DNA of 49,130 nt from Prevotella sp. (lineage in GTDB: Bacteria; Bacteroidota; Bacteroidia; Bacteroidales; Bacteroidaceae). This document shows positions 33,601-41,781 of the stretch, one piece after another. Position 1 is the stretch's first letter; each line of letters starts with the position of its first letter. Below the pieces are notes generated by a model. That model ran no database searches. It was not told where the DNA came from and saw only the letters and a program-made list of their open reading frames with translations. The stretch covers positions 1 through 49,130 of the forward strand of contig DLZV01000025.1 in the NCBI GenBank assembly GCA_003447235.1. The letters are read 5' to 3'. A program made the translations under genes and the position numbers.

Positions 33601-33652
33601 TCAAAGAATAGTATATATAAATAATATATTATTTATATATACTATTCTTTGA
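33601..33652. repeat. Perfect 52-bp palindrome
   Basis: The 26 bases 33601-33626 are exactly reverse-complementary to 33627-33652, with no spacer. Outer arms TCAAAGAATAGTATATATA and its complement flank an all-AT centre. The next base on each side no longer pairs. Confidence 0.95.
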
Positions 33653-33690
33653 CATGTTTTTTCACCCCTTTTTCTAGAATAGCAAAATCC

Positions 33691-33727
33691 TTAACGTAAC
33701 ATGTAACATGTAACATGTAACAATGTT
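33691..33727 (+). repeat. ATGTAACA tandem array, copy 3
   Basis: TTAACGTAACATGTAAC followed by ATGTAAC units, ending CAATGTTC. Same orientation and same left flank (AATCC) as copy 1. Confidence 0.88.
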
Positions 33728-33898
33728 CAAAACGCCATCAATATCTATTAACAATTCCACACTGTCATGCAAACCACTACTACTCAACATGTTGCAATCA
33801 AAAAGCCGCCTACAGCAAGCCTTACATCGCCCCCAGATTGCTCACGCACTTCAGTTTCGTTAACATTGCAAATTATCCTTCCCTACTCTTCCCTGCTC

Positions 33899-33946
33899 AA
33901 AAAAAGCGGATGGAACAATACCCGAAGGTCGTTCCATCCGCCATTT
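33899..33946. terminator. Strong bidirectional terminator
   Basis: GCGGATGGAAC (33906-33916) and GTTCCATCCGC (33931-33941) form 11 perfect pairs. On the minus strand it is followed by TTTTTTT, on the plus strand by CATTTTTAG. It ends the M13 peptidase transcript. Confidence 0.9.
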
Positions 33947-34008
33947 TTAGCTTAACGCAACCCCATGAGCGCGGTCATCATGACGGCCTCCAAGGGGGCT
34001 ATTGGTGC

Positions 34009-36042
34009 TTACCAGAGCTCCAGACGCTCGTTCTTGGGCAAGTACATCTTGTCGCCGGGCTTCACGCCAAAGGCGTCATACCACATGTCGATATGCGGGA
34101 GCGCGCCGTTGACGCGCCACTCTCCGAGGGCATGGGGATCGCTCTTCGTGCGGCTGCGAATCTCCTTCTCGGTGATGTTGGCAGCCCATACGCCCGAGTA
34201 GGCGATGAAGAAGCGCTGCTCCGGGGTGAATCCGAGGAGCTTCTTCTGCTTCTTGCCCTCGGTGGCGTGCTTGAGCGCGTAGAACGACACCTGGAGGCCA
34301 CCGTGGTCGGCGAGGTTCTCGCCCAGCGTGAAGTGGCCGTTGGCGTTGAGGTCGGGCAGCACCTTGATGTTGCTGAAGAAGTCGGCATACTGCTCGGCGC
34401 GCTCGTTGAAGCTCTTCGTGTCAGACTCCGTCCACCAGTCGTGCATGTTGCCGTCCTTGTCGTAGTGGCGTCCCTGGTCGTCGAAGCCGTGGAGCATCTC
34501 GTGGCCAATGACCACGCCGATGGCGCCATAGTTGAAGGCGTCGTCGGCCTTCGGGTCGAAGAACGGATACTGGAGGATGCCGGCGGGGAAGCAGATCTCG
34601 TTGGTCGTCGGGTTGTAGTAGGCGTTGACCGTCTGCGGGGTCATGTGCCACTCGTCGCGATCCACGGGCTTTCCGGCCTTCTTCTCGATGGCCTCGTTGC
34701 TCCAGAAGGTGACGCAGGAGAGCATATTCTCATAGTATGACTTCTGCGGGTCGATGGTGAGCGCGCTCAGGTCCTTCCACGTGTTGGGATAGCCCACCTT
34801 GACATAGAAGGCGGCGAGCTTGTCGAGGGCGTTCTTCTTCGTGGGCTCGCTCATCCAGGTCTGGGCCTTGATACGCTCGGTGAGGGCCACCTGGAGATTG
34901 CCGATCAGCTCCTCCATGCGCTTCTTGCTCGACGCGGGGAAATACTTCTCGCAGTAGATGCGGCCAAGGGCCTCGCCCATCATGCCCTCCACCTGGGAGG
35001 TGGCACGCTTCCAGCGCGGCTGGTCCTCCTTGGCGCCGCGCACCGTCTGAGAGTAGAATCCGAAGCTGACCGCGCGGACGTCGTCGCTGAGGTAGTTGGC
35101 GGCCTGGTTGATGACGTCCCACTCCATGTAGGCGCGCAGCTCGTCGGCCGTCTGCGTGGCGAGAAGCTTGTCGAGGCCAGCGAGGAAGGCCGGCTGGCCG
35201 ACGATCATCTCCTGGATATACTGCGGCTGGATGCCCTGTGCGGCACAGAGCTGCTGGAGATGGATGTTGGGATAATCGGCTTCAAACTGCTTGAGCGTGA
35301 ACTTGTTGTAGTTGGCCTCCACGTCGCGGAGCTCCGTCTGGCTCTTGGAGATGAGAGCCAGGGCGGTCTCGAAGCGCATGATGAGGTCGCGCTTCTGCTG
35401 GGCCTGCTGCTCCGTGAATCCGAAGAGCTTGAACATATCGACGATAAACTGCTTGTAGGCGTTGCGGATGTCGGCCGTGGTCTGGTCGTTGTCGAGGTAG
35501 TACTCGCGCTGGCCGAGCGTCAGTCCGCCCTGGTAGATGTTGAAGATATTCATCTTCGCGTTCTTCTCGTCGGCGCCAAAGCCCATACCCATGGGCACGC
35601 CGTAGCCGAAGACGCCATACTTGCCCTGCACTTTCTGCAGGTCGGCGACGGTGCGGGCCGCCTCCATCTGGTCGAGGATGGGCTTCACGGGAGCCACGCC
35701 CTCGCGGTTGCGGCGCACGGAGTCCATGGCGAGCTTGTAGAAGTCGCTGAGCTTCTGCTCCACCGTGCCCTTGGAGTAGTTCTTCTTGAGCAACTCGGAG
35801 AGGATGCCGTTGATGCGCTTGTTGTTGTTCTCCTGCAGCTGGTCGAAGCTGCCGAAGCGCGAATAGGCTGCGGGCAGGGGGTTGGCCTTCTGCCATCCAC
35901 CCGTCGCAAACTGGTAGAAATCCTCGGCGGGATTGGCGCTCCGGTCGAGGTTCGACTCGATGATGCCTGCCTTGCCCTGGGCCATGCCGGCCAAAGGAGC
36001 TGACGCGATCATCATCATGGGAATCATTCGTTTGAAGTTCAT
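34009..36042 (-). CDS. M13 family zinc metallopeptidase (PepO/neprilysin-like)
   Basis: An exported endopeptidase of 677 residues, cutting short peptides. The signal peptide is MNFKRMIPMMMIASAPLAGMA. The N-terminal M13 domain (about 35-420) is followed by the catalytic domain. The zinc site is His514-Glu515-x-x-His518 (HEMLH) with third ligand Glu575 (ENLADHGG), and NAYYNPTTNEICFPAG is the substrate-binding NAYY motif. The C-terminal CxxW of mammalian enzymes is absent; the protein ends ERLELW. Together with the M24 and C1 enzymes nearby, it suggests peptide use, though each gene is separately transcribed. Confidence 0.95.
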   Translation of the reverse strand: MNFKRMIPMMMIASAPLAGMAQGKAGIIESNLDRSANPAEDFYQFATGGWQKANPLPAAYSRFGSFDQLQENNNKRINGILSELLKKNYSKGTVEQKLSDFYKLAMDSVRRNREGVAPVKPILDQMEAARTVADLQKVQGKYGVFGYGVPMGMGFGADEKNAKMNIFNIYQGGLTLGQREYYLDNDQTTADIRNAYKQFIVDMFKLFGFTEQQAQQKRDLIMRFETALALISKSQTELRDVEANYNKFTLKQFEADYPNIHLQQLCAAQGIQPQYIQEMIVGQPAFLAGLDKLLATQTADELRAYMEWDVINQAANYLSDDVRAVSFGFYSQTVRGAKEDQPRWKRATSQVEGMMGEALGRIYCEKYFPASSKKRMEELIGNLQVALTERIKAQTWMSEPTKKNALDKLAAFYVKVGYPNTWKDLSALTIDPQKSYYENMLSCVTFWSNEAIEKKAGKPVDRDEWHMTPQTVNAYYNPTTNEICFPAGILQYPFFDPKADDAFNYGAIGVVIGHEMLHGFDDQGRHYDKDGNMHDWWTESDTKSFNERAEQYADFFSNIKVLPDLNANGHFTLGENLADHGGLQVSFYALKHATEGKKQKKLLGFTPEQRFFIAYSGVWAANITEKEIRSRTKSDPHALGEWRVNGALPHIDMWYDAFGVKPGDKMYLPKNERLELW

Positions 36043-36233
36043 GTAATTGATCAGTTACTTTGTATTTAAATATTATTCGTATTTTATGTACTAACGTCCG
36101 AAGCTACTTTTTATTATATAAATAGGAGGAAAGTTTTCTCCCGAGTTTCTCCCCCGGGGGATCATCCCTCCGCCTCAGAGCCGCGCAGGGTCCGTCCGGG
36201 GACTGGAAGCGCGGGCAAGGCGGCCAGCGTTCC

Positions 36234-37088
36234 TCAGAGCCGCTGGCGGCAGAAAGCGTCGCCCAGCCGGTAGCCCTCCTCGTAGAGCGCCTCCAGCTTG
36301 ACCACGTCGCGCTCCATGCGGCCCACGACCACGGGCTGCTCGGGGCGTATCACGACGATCCGTCCCTCGGCCTCCATCCGATCGACCATGTCGAGCTGGT
36401 CGTTGTAGGCCGCTATGCGATGGCTCAGCGCCACGCGCAAGCGCGGATAGTTGCGATAGACGAAGGCCGGGAGCTTGCGGTCGCGCCCCGTGTTGCGCCA
36501 GCCCTTTTCGCGCGTGCAGACGACGACGTTGAAGGCGTGGCCCGAAGCGATGGATCGCTCCACGGGGATGCTGTCGATGATGCCTCCGTCGAGCATGGGC
36601 GTGCCGTCGATATAGGTGATGGGGGCCACGAAGGGGAGGCTGGCCGAAGCCAGGGCGAGACGGTTGAGGCGGGCTGGGTCGCCCGAGGTCTCGGTGAGGT
36701 AGTCGGCGCGGCCCGTGAGGCAGTTGGTCGTGACCATCTCGAAGGTGAAGCCCCGCCGCGCATAGCGGTAGTAGGCGTCGTAGTCGTAGGGGATCAGCTC
36801 GTAGGGGAAGCGCTCGTAGAGCAGGTGGGGGTCGAAGATGCAGCCCTGGGTGAACAGATGGCGCAGGCCGATGTAGTCGTACTTCGTCAGCAGGTCGATG
36901 TTGCAGACGTGCGCGCGGCGCGGCTGGCGCGACATATAGGAGAGCCCATTGCCTGCTCCGGCAGACACGGCGACGACGTGGCGGAAGTAGATCTCGTGCT
37001 TCATAAAAGCGTCGAGAACGCCCGCCGTGAAGACGCCGCGCATGCCTCCACCCTCCAAAACCAGCCCTGTATTGTTGTCTATTTGCAT
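36234..37088 (-). CDS. Patatin-like phospholipase family protein
   Basis: A 284-residue protein with a Ser-Asp dyad for hydrolysing acyl esters. The oxyanion loop LEGGGMRGVFTAGVLD is at residues 11-26, the nucleophile Ser42 is in VSAGAGNG and the Asp is in MLDGGIIDSIPV. No signal peptide, so probably cytoplasmic, like the RssA-type branch. The natural lipid is not known. It is divergent from the M24 peptidase gene, with 89 bases between the starts. Confidence 0.9.
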   Translation of the reverse strand: MQIDNNTGLVLEGGGMRGVFTAGVLDAFMKHEIYFRHVVAVSAGAGNGLSYMSRQPRRAHVCNIDLLTKYDYIGLRHLFTQGCIFDPHLLYERFPYELIPYDYDAYYRYARRGFTFEMVTTNCLTGRADYLTETSGDPARLNRLALASASLPFVAPITYIDGTPMLDGGIIDSIPVERSIASGHAFNVVVCTREKGWRNTGRDRKLPAFVYRNYPRLRVALSHRIAAYNDQLDMVDRMEAEGRIVVIRPEQPVVVGRMERDVVKLEALYEEGYRLGDAFCRQRL

Positions 37089-37108
37089 AAAACTCGTTAA
37101 ATCCGCCG

Positions 37109-37116
37109 CAAAAGTA
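37109..37116 (-). promoter_or_regulatory. -7 element of the patatin gene
   Basis: Minus strand reads TACTTTTG, 21 bases before the ATG at 37088; the upstream box is not clear. Confidence 0.55.
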
Positions 37117-37138
37117 TGAAATTTCAGAGAATTATCAG

Positions 37139-37146
37139 TAACTTTG
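37139..37146 (+). promoter_or_regulatory. -7 element of the M24 peptidase gene
   Basis: TAACTTTG, 32 bases before the ATG at 37178, with TATG at 37115-37118 (20-base spacing) as a weak upstream box. Confidence 0.6.
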
Positions 37147-37177
37147 CCCTCAATAAAACTTAAAAACCAATTGCTAT

Positions 37178-38584
37178 ATGTTCAGCAAAGCTACGTACAC
37201 CGCCCGTCGTGAAGAACTTAAGAAGCTCGTCAAAGACGGCATCATTTTGTTATTCGGCAACAACGACAGCCCTTTCAATGGCCCGCACAACGGCTATGCG
37301 CCTTTCCGTCAGGACTCTTCGTTCCTGTACTATTTCGGACAGAAGCGCGACGGACTGGTCGGTGTGATCGATATCGACAACAATAAGGAGACCCTTATCG
37401 GCGACGACATCGACATCGAGGATATCGTATGGTTCGGCTCCGTCAACACCGTGGCCGACATGGCCTCGGAGGTAGGCGTGGCCCACTCGGCTCCGATGAA
37501 GGCCCTGCGCACCATCGTGGCCGACGCCCTGCGCCAGCATCGCCGCATCCACTTCCTGCCGCCCTACCGCTACGACATCAAGATTCAGATCATGGACCTG
37601 CTGGGAATCCATCCCAACCAGCAGAAGGAGGCAGCCAGCCTCGACCTCATCCACGCCGTGGTGAAAATGCGTTCCACCAAGACGCAGGAGGAGATAGAGG
37701 AGCTGGAGCGCGCAGCGGTTATCGGATACAAGATGCACACCACGGCCATGGCCATCACGCGCCCCGGACTGACGGAGAAGTTTGTCGGCGGCCAGATCGA
37801 CGGCACGGCCAACTCCTACGGCGCCACGACCTCCTTTGCCACCATCTACTCGCAGCACGGCGAGATCATGCACGGCAACCCCTCGATGGCCGAGCTGCAG
37901 GACGGCAGACTGGTGCTCTGCGACTGCGGAGGCGAGACGCTGGAGCACTACTGCTCTGACAACACGCGCACCTTCCCCATCAACGGCAAGTTTACCCAGC
38001 GACAGCTGGAGATCTACTCGGTCGTCGAGAAGGCCCACGACTACGCGCTGGAGCTGGCCAAGCCCGGCGTCAAATATATGGACGTCCACTTCGGCGTCTG
38101 CAAGATCATCTTCGACGGCATGAAGGAGCTCGGACTGGCCAAGGGCGACACCGAGGAGGCCGTGCGCCAGGGCGCCCACGCCATGTTCCTGCCCCACGGA
38201 CTGGGCCACATGATGGGTATGGACGTCCACGACATGGAGGCCCTCGACCAGATCTATGTGGGATTTGACGAGGAGACACGACCCAACCTCGAGCAGTTTG
38301 GCACCAACTGCCTCCGCATGGGACGCCGCCTCCAGGAGGGCTTCGTCGTCACCGACGAGCCGGGTATCTACTTCATCCCCGACCTCATCGACGACTGGCG
38401 CGCCAGCGGCCACTGCAAGGACTTCCTCTGCTTCGACAAGCTCGACCAGTACAAGGACTTCGGCGGCATCCGACTGGAGGACGACATCCTCATCACGGCC
38501 GACGGCTGCCGATTCCTGGGCAAGGACACCATCCCCATCCGCCCGAAGGACGTCGAGGAGTTTATGGCCCAGGCCCGCGGATAA
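37178..38584 (+). CDS. Xaa-Pro aminopeptidase (M24B family)
   Basis: Releases N-terminal residues preceding proline, using two metal ions. The 468-residue product has an N-terminal creatinase-like domain (to about 175, with YFGQKRDGLVGVIDID) and a pita-bread catalytic domain. Ligands are Asp249 (CDCGGET), the Asp of CSDNTRTF, His in HGLGHMMGMDVHD, Glu in TDEPGIYF and Glu in GGIRLEDD. No signal peptide. It fits the peptide-degrading theme of 34-40 kb and would act on proline peptides in the cytoplasm. Confidence 0.95.
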   Translation: MFSKATYTARREELKKLVKDGIILLFGNNDSPFNGPHNGYAPFRQDSSFLYYFGQKRDGLVGVIDIDNNKETLIGDDIDIEDIVWFGSVNTVADMASEVGVAHSAPMKALRTIVADALRQHRRIHFLPPYRYDIKIQIMDLLGIHPNQQKEAASLDLIHAVVKMRSTKTQEEIEELERAAVIGYKMHTTAMAITRPGLTEKFVGGQIDGTANSYGATTSFATIYSQHGEIMHGNPSMAELQDGRLVLCDCGGETLEHYCSDNTRTFPINGKFTQRQLEIYSVVEKAHDYALELAKPGVKYMDVHFGVCKIIFDGMKELGLAKGDTEEAVRQGAHAMFLPHGLGHMMGMDVHDMEALDQIYVGFDEETRPNLEQFGTNCLRMGRRLQEGFVVTDEPGIYFIPDLIDDWRASGHCKDFLCFDKLDQYKDFGGIRLEDDILITADGCRFLGKDTIPIRPKDVEEFMAQARG

Positions 38585-38601
38585 AACCATTCAGCCCCAA
38601 G

Positions 38602-38633
38602 GGGAGGCTGGCCAAAAGCGGCCTCCCAGGGCT
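38602..38633 (+). terminator. Hairpin after the M24 gene
   Basis: GGGAGGC (38602-38608) pairs with GCCTCCC (38621-38627); outer AGCCC/GGGCT pairing extends it. It is followed by an A/T-rich stretch. Confidence 0.6.
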
Positions 38634-38695
38634 TATATAATAAAATAAGGAATAGTATCATTATCATTTAACAATCAATAAACAACAACAAAGCA

Positions 38696-39901
38696 ATGAA
38701 AAAAATCATCGCACTCGCTCTGCTCGCCGTTGTGGCTACTGGCGCCAACGCCAAGGGCAAGAAGCAGCCGAAGGTGGATCCCAACAAGCCGGTATTCACC
38801 ATCGTCAAGGAGAACCCCATCACAAGCGTCAAGGACCAGAACCGTTCAGGTACCTGCTGGGCCTACTCTACCTTGAGCTACTTCGAGTCTGAGATCCTCA
38901 AGAACACGGGCAAGACCTACGACCTCTGCGAGAGCTTCGTGGCCAACAAGGACTACATGGACCGCGCCGTACAGGTCGTCCGCTACCACGGCGACATGCA
39001 GTTCGCACAGGGTGGATCTGCCTACGACGTGTACTACGTGCTGAAGAACTACGGTATCTGCCCCGAGGACGCCATGCCGTTCCCTGGATCGCTCTATGGC
39101 GACTCGCTCAACAACTTCAACGAGTTCTTCTCTCTCCTGGAGCCGTACGTGGAGGGTATCGCCACGAACAAGGCTTCCAAGATCTCCGGCCAGTGGAAGG
39201 TGGGCTTCCAGGGCATCCTCGACGCCTACCTCGGCAAGTGCCCCGAGAACTTCACCTATGAGGGCAAGAACTACACGCCGAAGTCCTTTGCAAGCTCGCT
39301 CGGCCTCAACATGGACGACTACGTGACGATCACTTCCTACACGCACCATCCCTTCTACAGCCAGTTTGTGGTTGAGGTGCAGGACAACTGGCGCAACCCG
39401 GCCAGCTACAACCTGCCGATGGACGAGATGATGCAGATCATCGACAACGCCGTCATGAACGGTTACACCGTAGCATGGGGTGGCGACGTGAGCGAGCCGG
39501 GCTTCACCCGCGACGGTCTCGCCTACATGATCGACGCCAAGAAGATGCAGAGCCTCCAGGGCAGCGACATGGCTCGCTGGTTGGGCCTCTCTCCAGCCAA
39601 GAGAAGAAACCTCATCGACTCTCTCGGCTGCAACGTGCCCGAGGTGCAGGCCACTCAGGAGATGCGCCAGGAGCGCTTCGACAACTGGGAGCTCACCGAC
39701 GACCACGGTATGCTGATCTACGGTATCGCCAAGGACCAGAACGGCAAGGAGTACTACATGGTGAAGAACTCTTGGGGTGAGACTGGCAAGTACAAGGGCA
39801 CCTGGTACATGACCAAGACCTTCATCGCTGCCAACACCATGGACTACATGGTCAACAAGAACGCCATCCCCGCCAACATCCGCAAGAAGATGGGTATCTA
39901 A
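38696..39901 (+). CDS. C1B cysteine aminopeptidase (PepC/bleomycin hydrolase family), exported
   Basis: A 401-residue papain-fold peptidase. The signal peptide is MKKIIALALLAVVATGANA, unlike cytoplasmic PepC. Catalytic Cys54 is in SGTCWAYS, His337 in DDHGMLIYG and Asn358 in MVKNSWGE; the oxyanion Gln is in KDQNRSGTCW. The order and length fit the PepC branch with a central insertion. Expected to trim peptides in the periplasm. Codon use is strongly biased to GC-rich preferred codons, which hints at high expression. A terminator follows. Confidence 0.93.
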   Translation: MKKIIALALLAVVATGANAKGKKQPKVDPNKPVFTIVKENPITSVKDQNRSGTCWAYSTLSYFESEILKNTGKTYDLCESFVANKDYMDRAVQVVRYHGDMQFAQGGSAYDVYYVLKNYGICPEDAMPFPGSLYGDSLNNFNEFFSLLEPYVEGIATNKASKISGQWKVGFQGILDAYLGKCPENFTYEGKNYTPKSFASSLGLNMDDYVTITSYTHHPFYSQFVVEVQDNWRNPASYNLPMDEMMQIIDNAVMNGYTVAWGGDVSEPGFTRDGLAYMIDAKKMQSLQGSDMARWLGLSPAKRRNLIDSLGCNVPEVQATQEMRQERFDNWELTDDHGMLIYGIAKDQNGKEYYMVKNSWGETGKYKGTWYMTKTFIAANTMDYMVNKNAIPANIRKKMGI

Positions 39902-39936
39902 TAGATAAGTTTTTCATACATATCCCAACGTATCCC

Positions 39937-39976
39937 AGCCCGGAGCGTTTCCTCGCGAAATGCCTTCGGGCTTTTT
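39937..39976 (+). terminator. Rho-independent terminator after the C1 peptidase
   Basis: AGCCCG (39937-39942) pairs with CGGGCT (39967-39972), extended by an inner GTTTC/GAAAT stem, then TTTT. Confidence 0.85.
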
Positions 39977-40046
39977 CGTTTCCAGACGTTTGGGAGAGTC
40001 TTCGCAGGCAGCAAGGGCTTGCCTGGGCTTCGCCAAAAGTATTACC

Positions 40047-40115
40047 CTCCCACGAGCAACACACTCCCGCGAGCAAATACACTCCCGTGAACAACACGCT
40101 CCCGTGAGCAACATG
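40047..40115. repeat. Degenerate tandem array, 17-18 bp unit
   Basis: Four units of CTCCC(A/G)(C/T)GAGCAACAC type: 40047-40063, 40064-40081, 40082-40098 and 40099-40115, followed by a partial unit. It lies between the C1 peptidase terminator and the ECF sigma gene. The spacer 39902-40205 otherwise holds only the terminator and AT-rich sequence. Confidence 0.85.
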
Positions 40116-40205
40116 GTCCGAGAGTAAAAAGATGTTAAAACAAAAGAGACAGATGTCACAAAATCCACACCATCGCATATTACCAATAGAAGCAAGAGAA
40201 AAAGC

Positions 40206-40685
40206 ATGACCGCCGAGGAATATCAGACAGAGGCAGAACGGATCACCCCCCAGCTCAGGCAGACCGCCTTGCGCTACATGGGCGACGCCAGCTTGAGCGA
40301 AGACATCGCCCAAGACGTGCTGCTTCGGCTCTGGCAACTGCTCGACGAACTGCGCACCCCGATGGACGGACTGGCGCTCACGATGGTGCGCAACGAATGT
40401 CTGATGAGGCTCCGAAAACAGCCACGGACCGTAGGGATGGAGGGCCACGACATGGCGGAACAACCCTCGGTCAACCCCATGGCCGAACTGACGCTCTCCA
40501 TGCTCGACGAGCTGCCGCCCCTGCAGCAGACCATTCTGCGACTGCGACACATCGACGGGATGGAAATCGGAGAGATCGCCACCTTGCTCCACAAGGAGGA
40601 GGCGGCCGTCAGACAAAACCTAAGCCGCGGGAGAAAGACGCTCCGGCTATGGATCATCAAAAAAATGAAGGAGGAAGATATATGA
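40206..40685 (+). CDS. ECF-type RNA polymerase sigma factor
   Basis: A 159-residue sigma-70 family factor directing RNA polymerase to a specific promoter set. Region 2 covers about 20-75 (YMGDASLSEDIAQDVLLRLWQ), region 4 about 100-155 (LPPLQQTILRLRHIDGMEIGEIATLL, then the recognition helix EEAAVRQNLSRGRKTLR). Region 3 is absent, as in ECF factors. The anti-sigma-like gene follows by 40 bases in a purine-rich spacer with repeated ATGAAGGAGGAAG words. No FecR/SusC pair is nearby, so it is not the usual iron/glycan type. Confidence 0.92.
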   Translation: MTAEEYQTEAERITPQLRQTALRYMGDASLSEDIAQDVLLRLWQLLDELRTPMDGLALTMVRNECLMRLRKQPRTVGMEGHDMAEQPSVNPMAELTLSMLDELPPLQQTILRLRHIDGMEIGEIATLLHKEEAAVRQNLSRGRKTLRLWIIKKMKEEDI

Positions 40686-40725
40686 TGAAGGAGGAAGAAG
40701 AGATAAGAAGGAAGGAGGAAGAGAG

Positions 40726-41172
40726 ATGATGAACGAAAAAGAACTCAACGCGCTCATAGCGCGGTATATGGAGGGCGAGACAACCTGCGAGGAGGAGCGC
40801 CGACTGGAGGCCTACTTCCAGGCTCACGCCGACGTGGACGAACCGCTGCGACCCATCCGCCAACTGGTGCTCGGACTGGGAGCACTGGCCGAGCCCTTGG
40901 CGCAAACGGATCCTCCGGCAGCGAAACCCGAGCGCAGCCGACTGCACATCTACGTCCGACGGATAGCAGGCGTGGCGGCGAGCCTACTGCTCATAGCAGG
41001 ACTGGCGCTGACGCTCTACAGAAGCCAAAACTACTGCGAGGCCATCGTCTATGGAGAGCCCGTCAACGACCGCGAGCTGATCATGCGCGAAGTGAGCGGC
41101 ACGATGAGCCAAATCAACAAACAGAGCACCGTGGAGCACCAGCTACGCGACGTGCTGATGACTGCGGAATAA
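40726..41172 (+). CDS. Putative anti-sigma factor, single-pass membrane protein
   Basis: A 148-residue protein with an acidic N-terminal half (MEGETTCEEERRLEAYFQAH, the usual start of anti-sigma zinc-finger-like domains), one TM segment at about residues 85-105 (IAGVAASLLLIAGLALTLY) and a short periplasmic tail with EAIVYGEPVNDRELI. Its size, membrane anchor and place right after an ECF sigma gene suggest it holds the sigma factor. The HxxxCxxC zinc motif is not seen, so the call rests on context and layout. Confidence 0.65.
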   Translation: MMNEKELNALIARYMEGETTCEEERRLEAYFQAHADVDEPLRPIRQLVLGLGALAEPLAQTDPPAAKPERSRLHIYVRRIAGVAASLLLIAGLALTLYRSQNYCEAIVYGEPVNDRELIMREVSGTMSQINKQSTVEHQLRDVLMTAE

Positions 41173-41192
41173 CTGAGAAAAAACGACTGATT

Positions 41193-41633
41193 ATGAAGAA
41201 GATAAAACACCTACTCGTCCTCGTGGCGGCACTCGCTCCCCTATCCCTCGCGGCACAGACGGGACTGGCGGTCAACCGCGTTTTCCAAGGCTTGGTCGTA
41301 CCACAAAAACAAATGGTGGAGGTGAAGGTGAAGGGACGCGCACTGAGCGAATACCGGCTCAACTTCTATCACAGCGTCCGATTCACGGCCACGAAGCCAC
41401 AGAAGGCCACCATCGACGCCCTCGTAGCCGCAGACCGGCGCAGCGCCAAGGGAACGGAGGAACGCAAGAAGGGACGCAACGCCTCCACGATCCTGACCTT
41501 GCCACAAAGGGGCAAGACCAACCGCTTCCTATGCTACCTCACCAAGCAAAAAGGAAGGGCCGTCGTGACCACCCTCGCCTACATGGAGGGGAGCGTGAGC
41601 AACATCGACGAGCTGCGCAGGCTCATCGAATGA
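41193..41633 (+). CDS. Small exported protein, possibly DUF6108 family
   Basis: A 146-residue exported protein: signal peptide MKKIKHLLVLVAALAPLSLA, then a basic mature part (GLAVNRVFQGLVVPQKQMVEVKVKG). The pattern of a signal peptide, a GLxxxxxFxG start and a VKGKxLxxY segment resembles a Bacteroidota family often found next to ECF sigma/anti-sigma genes. The family number is from memory and uncertain. No catalytic motif is visible. It starts 20 bases after the anti-sigma-like gene, so it belongs to the same operon. Confidence 0.7.
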   Translation: MKKIKHLLVLVAALAPLSLAAQTGLAVNRVFQGLVVPQKQMVEVKVKGRALSEYRLNFYHSVRFTATKPQKATIDALVAADRRSAKGTEERKKGRNASTILTLPQRGKTNRFLCYLTKQKGRAVVTTLAYMEGSVSNIDELRRLIE

Positions 41634-41641
41634 TCCTCCAA

Positions 41642-41679
41642 CCGCGAGCCAAGACGCCACCCGCGAGCCAAGACGCCAC
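41642..41679. repeat. Perfect 19-bp tandem duplication
   Basis: CCGCGAGCCAAGACGCCAC occurs at 41642-41660 and again, identically, at 41661-41679. CCCACGGTAG follows at 41679-41688 and 41711-41720. It lies just after the 41193 gene stop. Confidence 0.9.
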
Positions 41680-41781
41680 CCACGGTAGGACGGCAACATG
41701 GCACAGACAACCCACGGTAGATCGCGGCACCATACGGCGCACGAATCACCTTATTACAAGAACACATAAAACGACAACGAT

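Larger units (their letters stand above)
33253..33898. other. Gene-free repeat-rich spacer
   Basis: No credible coding region on either strand. It holds three ATGTAACA-type arrays in alternating orientation, a 52-bp palindrome and about 150 bases of unremarkable sequence between the first two arrays. Possible reading frames here are short and translate the repeats. Confidence 0.7.

Noticed and set aside
33331..33727. CRISPR array
   Set aside because: Units are 8-9 bases without spacers; orientation alternates and no cas gene is in the window.
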